Source of the DNA: Phytoseiulus persimilis
Taxonomy: Eukaryota; Arthropoda; Arachnida; Mesostigmata; Phytoseiidae
Reading direction: 5' to 3'
Assembly: GCA_037576195.1 (NCBI GenBank)
Contig: CM075101.1
Span: 46,934,001-46,998,000 of the forward strand
Length of the DNA: 64,000 bases
Part shown: positions 59,805 through 64,000 of the stretch, one piece after another
Numbering within the stretch: the first letter of the stretch is position 1
Layout: each line of letters opens with the position of its first letter
The notes under the pieces: generated by a model
What the model saw: only the letters and a program-made list of their open reading frames with translations
Told to the model about the DNA's origin: nothing
Database searches by the model: none
Program-made: the position numbers and the translations under genes

Positions 59805-59821
59805 TGACTGACTGACTGACA
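59805..59821. repeat. (CTGA)4 array
   Basis: Four CTGA units plus C, same unit as at 46788-46805. Confidence 0.95.
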
Positions 59822-60042
59822 GACCGCCTGAAGCAGACGAAATCGGGTTACTATCCTTGTCTTTGAGGGCACGTTGCACGTTTTCCTGGAGGACGACTGG
59901 CGCTTGGCACTCAAGTGGCGCCCCTTGACACCTCATTATTGGCACTCATACTCGCTGCGACGAGAGTCGCCGAGCAGGATTCGGGAATGTAATCACCGCG
60001 TCCTTATCGCTACCTTCCGTATCACTTTCTGTCACTCAGCCG

Positions 60043-60060
60043 ACATGTATTGCTACATGT
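60043..60060. repeat. 7-bp inverted repeat with 4-nt loop
   Basis: ACATGTA at 60043-60049 and TACATGT at 60054-60060 are perfect complements. Short enough to be chance. Confidence 0.7.
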
Positions 60061-63000
60061 ATCTATCTCGTGCCCTTGGTATCTCGCTGGGTATCTGTCC
60101 CGCCGCCCAGAGAACAGTGGAGCTCATATCTCGTGCCGGCGGATCGTTTGTCCTCGGCTCGCATTATGAAGCAGTGCCAAGTGGACGAAAGTGGCTGCGC
60201 TGTTTTGTCCCGCACGGGCCTCGTATTGATCCTGCGTAACACTCACTATCTCCGATTGTAACGACCGTGGCCGGAGCTTTATCATCGCAGTTCTCCACGC
60301 AACTCGGATTCGTAGATCCTGCATTTGACGTAATGATCGCTGGTATTCACCTGCCTGCTTCGACCTTGAGGGCAGGCGCTTGCAGAACAACCGAGCCGTT
60401 CGCAGGAGTGTTTGCAACGCGTTTTCGCGGGCCTGGTGAGAGCGTCTGGCTGTGAAGTTTCGAAAATTCACATTCGTTCGAAGCTTCTACGTGGGAGCTC
60501 GACCGAGCGCCCCGGAGCGCGGTTCGCTCCGCGAAACTCGACTTTCGCTTCAATTGGGATATTTCCAGCGAACATTCTCAACAAACGAAGGCAAACACGC
60601 CCCTCCTCTGGCCATGGCGAGCGACATTGTCCCCGTGATATTCCGTCCGCTCAAAAGGTTCCAACAGGATGAATGAAAACCGAGTCCTGTCGCGTGACCG
60701 TTCAGCCGCAAGCCGGCCGTAAGACTCCCTCATTACCATGGGTAATGCAGGAACTTCACAGTTTCCCAGCTACGGTGACAATCAGGAGAACGACATGAGC
60801 TCTCTAAATGAGGTGTCTGATCAAATAAGAACAGAGCGAGCTGGGATCATGTTGCCGCCCTCCGGCGGACTGGCGCGGCGTAAACAGCTTTGCTCACTGC
60901 AGAAGGTCAGCGCTGATCCAAGCGATGACCACCGATCTCTCGGGCGGAATTTCCCGCAATCCTCAGCCCGGAAGCTCCGGTGTGGATGCTGGAAATCTCC
61001 GGAAAAGCCGGCCTCCGTCGTAACTCGGGAACGCCGGCTACTAGTACCATAGGGGTACGTCTTGAACGGTTGAGTGCCTCCTGGGGAGCACCTCCTCGGC
61101 GGAGCCCGCAGGCGCTCGAAAGGTTCTGGAGGTCGAAGAAAAAGAACGACAACTCGCCGCCCCTGGAACGGAGCCGGCGTGGGCCCTCCTGGTCTTGATG
61201 GAAACCGGTGCCGCGTGCGAGTGGGATCTCGTTACAAGGGAACTCGCGATACAACGAATCGGTTCTGCTCGACCGATAGAATTCCGGTACGAATCCGTCG
61301 CAGGGGACGCATTCCGCCGCTCCCGTCGTGTCCTTTGCGAAGGGATCGAGTTATGCCTCAGAAAAATTCCATTTGGGCTGCTAGGTTCCGGGAATGCGAG
61401 ACTCCGACCCAGCGGCAGAGGGGCGGCTGACGGAGGAAGTGGCGAGGGTGAAACACGACGGACAGCGGTGGCATTAGAGGGATGATCGAGAGAAATCTCG
61501 CCCTTGAGGAGGAGCTCGAGGTGGCCGCGGTCAGGGCGGCAAGAGAAATCGTCTCACATTGCGGAAGCTCACAGCAATCGCTTGAGCTACGTACACGGCG
61601 TTAGTCACGTTTGGCTGCCGACCGCTCAACGCTGCTTGTTGTCAGAACTCGCTGAGCCCCAATTACCGAAGGCTGATTCTTTTGATGGCAATTTACGTTC
61701 ACAGACGGAAAGCCGGGAGAGTCAGCCAAGCAAATGGTCGCGACAACCATCCGTCAAGTGACCGGTAGTTATTCGACTATGAACGGCCCCGGCTCGAGCC
61801 AGGGCTCCTCTCGGGTCGTCCTCAGAACGCCGGGAGAGCGAGGATTCCGCGAGGAACGACTTTTGCAAATACACCGGAAGAGAGGAGAATCCCTCATAAA
61901 TTAACAGAAAACGCTAATGGACTGACAATGACACAGCAGAGAAATCGCGAGCAAGCGGACGTGCGAGCGCGCTTATGCCCACGAGAGCTCTGGAAGTGGG
62001 ATTTCGTCGCAAGCGGGCTTGTCTGCGGCGTGCGTTTTGCGCGGGTCCTCGGGGACTGCACGCCGGGTGGAGGCGGATCTTTTGGGAACCAGGAAGTCGG
62101 GACAAGCAACCTCGGGACGTTTTTCTCAACGAGCTTATCGCGAGTGGGGAGTTTGGTAAGTTGATCAACGCTGTTTTACGATCGTCGACAGAGTGCTGGA
62201 TCGACGTCATGATTCGGACGCATCGCCCGAGCCTCGTTCGGTTCTCGACAGGAGTTTCCGCCCGAGTTTCCCCGAGACTGGAAAGCAGCCGTTTCGGAAG
62301 CCGACTCTGTCGTCGGAGGAAAAGTTCCGACTTCCGTTGCTCACGACTCCGTGCGGCCGGGAACGATTTGGAATCCGAGGAGGCGAGCAGCGGTGGTTTG
62401 CGCTGCTAGATTGCTCCTTCGAAAGCTTGAATCGATATCGCTCAGGAATGCAACGATGCCGATAAGCCGGCCACTTCTCATATGAGATTGAAGAAAAACA
62501 TCAGCAGATTCTCGGGGAGGGACACAAACTTAACGTTTCGAAATTATTCTCTATTCGTCTATTTGCCCAGTTATCTCTCTCCGGCGGCGTGGTCGAGTTG
62601 TTCCGTGAGTTACTCCGCGTGTGTGTCATAGGCTGGCCAGAGAACAATGTGCCAGTCGCTCGGTGAGCAACAAAGCCCCTTAGAAACGACGATGGGCAGC
62701 GTTCGGAAAGGCTTCATGTTCCTATTGTGCGGATGAAGACCAGCAGCTGGAGGGAAGCGGCGCGGTTGCGAACTTGAAGCTCATCATCTCTCGGCCTGAC
62801 GAATGAGCTGCGTTTTCGGAACTTTTTGACGTTGAGGCAGCGGCTCCCATTCAGCAAACTCTTTCTTTCTGTGGGCTTTTCTCTTAGCTTGCCGCCGCCG
62901 CTGCCACCAGCGGAGAACGCCGCCACAGCATCGTTCGCCCTCGACCCGAAACACTCCGCTCAGCCGACAAGCCAGCAACAGGGTAAGCTGTCATTGCTGC

Positions 63001-64000
63001 CGCTGCAGCTGAATGATTCGAAGCATTGTTCCCTCAGAAGCAGGGCGGCCCGTGCATTTCCGAGGAAAAAAGCTCAAACTCTCCTAGGTTTCAGGCCCTG
63101 CGGCTTTTGCGGCGTTGCCGGAACTCGAGGTGATCCCGGGCTTCCCTACACGTTACGGATCCGTCGTGGTCGTCGTCTAGAAGGATTCCGGGTCGCTTCC
63201 GCGCGGTCACGGCCAACATACGAAGCTGTTTCGCAAAATCTCCAACTCTAAGGTTCGCAATAAATATTGCCCAATATTCTCCGTTTCCGACGAAGGGGAA
63301 TCTGTGAAGGAATCTGAGTCGTTTTCGTCGCACGAACACTGGATCACGCAACCTGCAGCGTCTAAGGAGGCGTTCTCCCCGGCAAAGGTATCGATGACAT
63401 CATTTTTATTGGTTCTACCTCTCGCGTGCGTCACGTGAGGCCTGTGATTAAGATAATTAATATCATTGGCTCCGATGACATTATCATCTATAGTGCCGTA
63501 TTCTTCCTGATCGTGGGCCGTGTCCGGGCTCCGATCGCTTCCTGCGCAGATCGGATGTCCATCACCTTCGTTGAAACTCTTCGTTCTTTCTGGCTTTGCC
63601 TTCCACGCCTTCGACGGGAATTAGCTTCGCCTCAGTCAGCGACGGCCCCTGAAGGGAACTCCGTGAACCCTCACTGAAAACATTCAGAGTTGCCAAACAG
63701 GATCCCCTTGAACGCGATTCTCCCGCTTCCAATGTGGCTCCGTATACCAACGACTCGATACGAGAGCATTCCCCGCACTTGCGCGCTCTTCGGATAAACC
63801 CTACCCAGGGTCACGTGCCGTCACTTAGGCTCTATATTCAGCTTCTTTCGAATGAGTGATGTCATTCTTGGTTTGAGGCTGAAAGGATTTGTGTGACGAC
63901 AAGTAGAGAAGAGACACAATGGTTTCATTGAAGCATCGAGAAATTTCCGCTATACACATTCATCCCACAGCTGCAACCCCACTTCATTTCATGGAGTTTC

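Larger units (their letters stand above)
56293..64000. other. Unassigned stretch to right edge
   Basis: No supported gene. Open frames of up to 188 codons overlap on both strands. Simple features are a 16-G run at 58279-58294, a (GA)10 at 58940-58960, a pyrimidine-rich block at about 59366-59660, a CTGA array at 59805-59821 and a 7-bp inverted repeat at 60043-60060. Confidence 0.5.

Overview
This window looks like eukaryotic, probably invertebrate, nuclear DNA. Base composition is roughly half G+C by eye and CpG is not depleted. There is no bacterial-style operon packing. No reading frame runs past about 250 codons, and there are many short microsatellites and purine or pyrimidine blocks. A G+C-balanced arthropod such as a phytoseiid mite would fit, but that is a guess from texture; no gene here identifies the organism.

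I recognise no protein family, RNA gene or transposon with confidence. The open frames present (many of 60-250 codons, on all six frames and often overlapping on both strands) have a length distribution I would expect by chance in DNA where stop codons are somewhat rare. Peptides from opposite frames often look equally protein-like. Every CDS entry below is therefore a candidate, chosen for frame length, residue mix, splice-site context or phase agreement between neighbouring segments, and confidences are deliberately low.

Layout: (1) 1-7.7 kb holds minus-strand candidates only: a 246-codon frame running off the left edge, two possible exons at 2.9-4.1 kb and a possible two-exon gene at 7.0-7.6 kb. 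(2) 7.7-50 kb is mostly unassigned, with purine-rich tracts, tetranucleotide arrays, long G runs, a 20-bp perfect palindrome near 15.9 kb, an imperfect hairpin near 9.8 kb, a cluster of inverted repeats near 38.1-38.4 kb, and scattered weak open frames. (3) 50.2-53.2 kb is the most structured part: an 87% identical inverted repeat about 0.34 kb apart carrying two convergent related small frames, then a run of four adjoining protein-like minus-strand frames, then a 206-codon plus-strand frame. (4) 53.2-54.5 kb switches from a purine-rich to a pyrimidine-rich block. (5) 55.3-56.3 kb contains plus-strand candidate exons with good acceptor and donor sites. (6) 56.3-64 kb is unassigned.

The strongest direct observations are the inverted repeat pair, the perfect palindrome, the G homopolymers (up to 23) and the exon-like segment at 55.9 kb. 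No joint pathway can be inferred.
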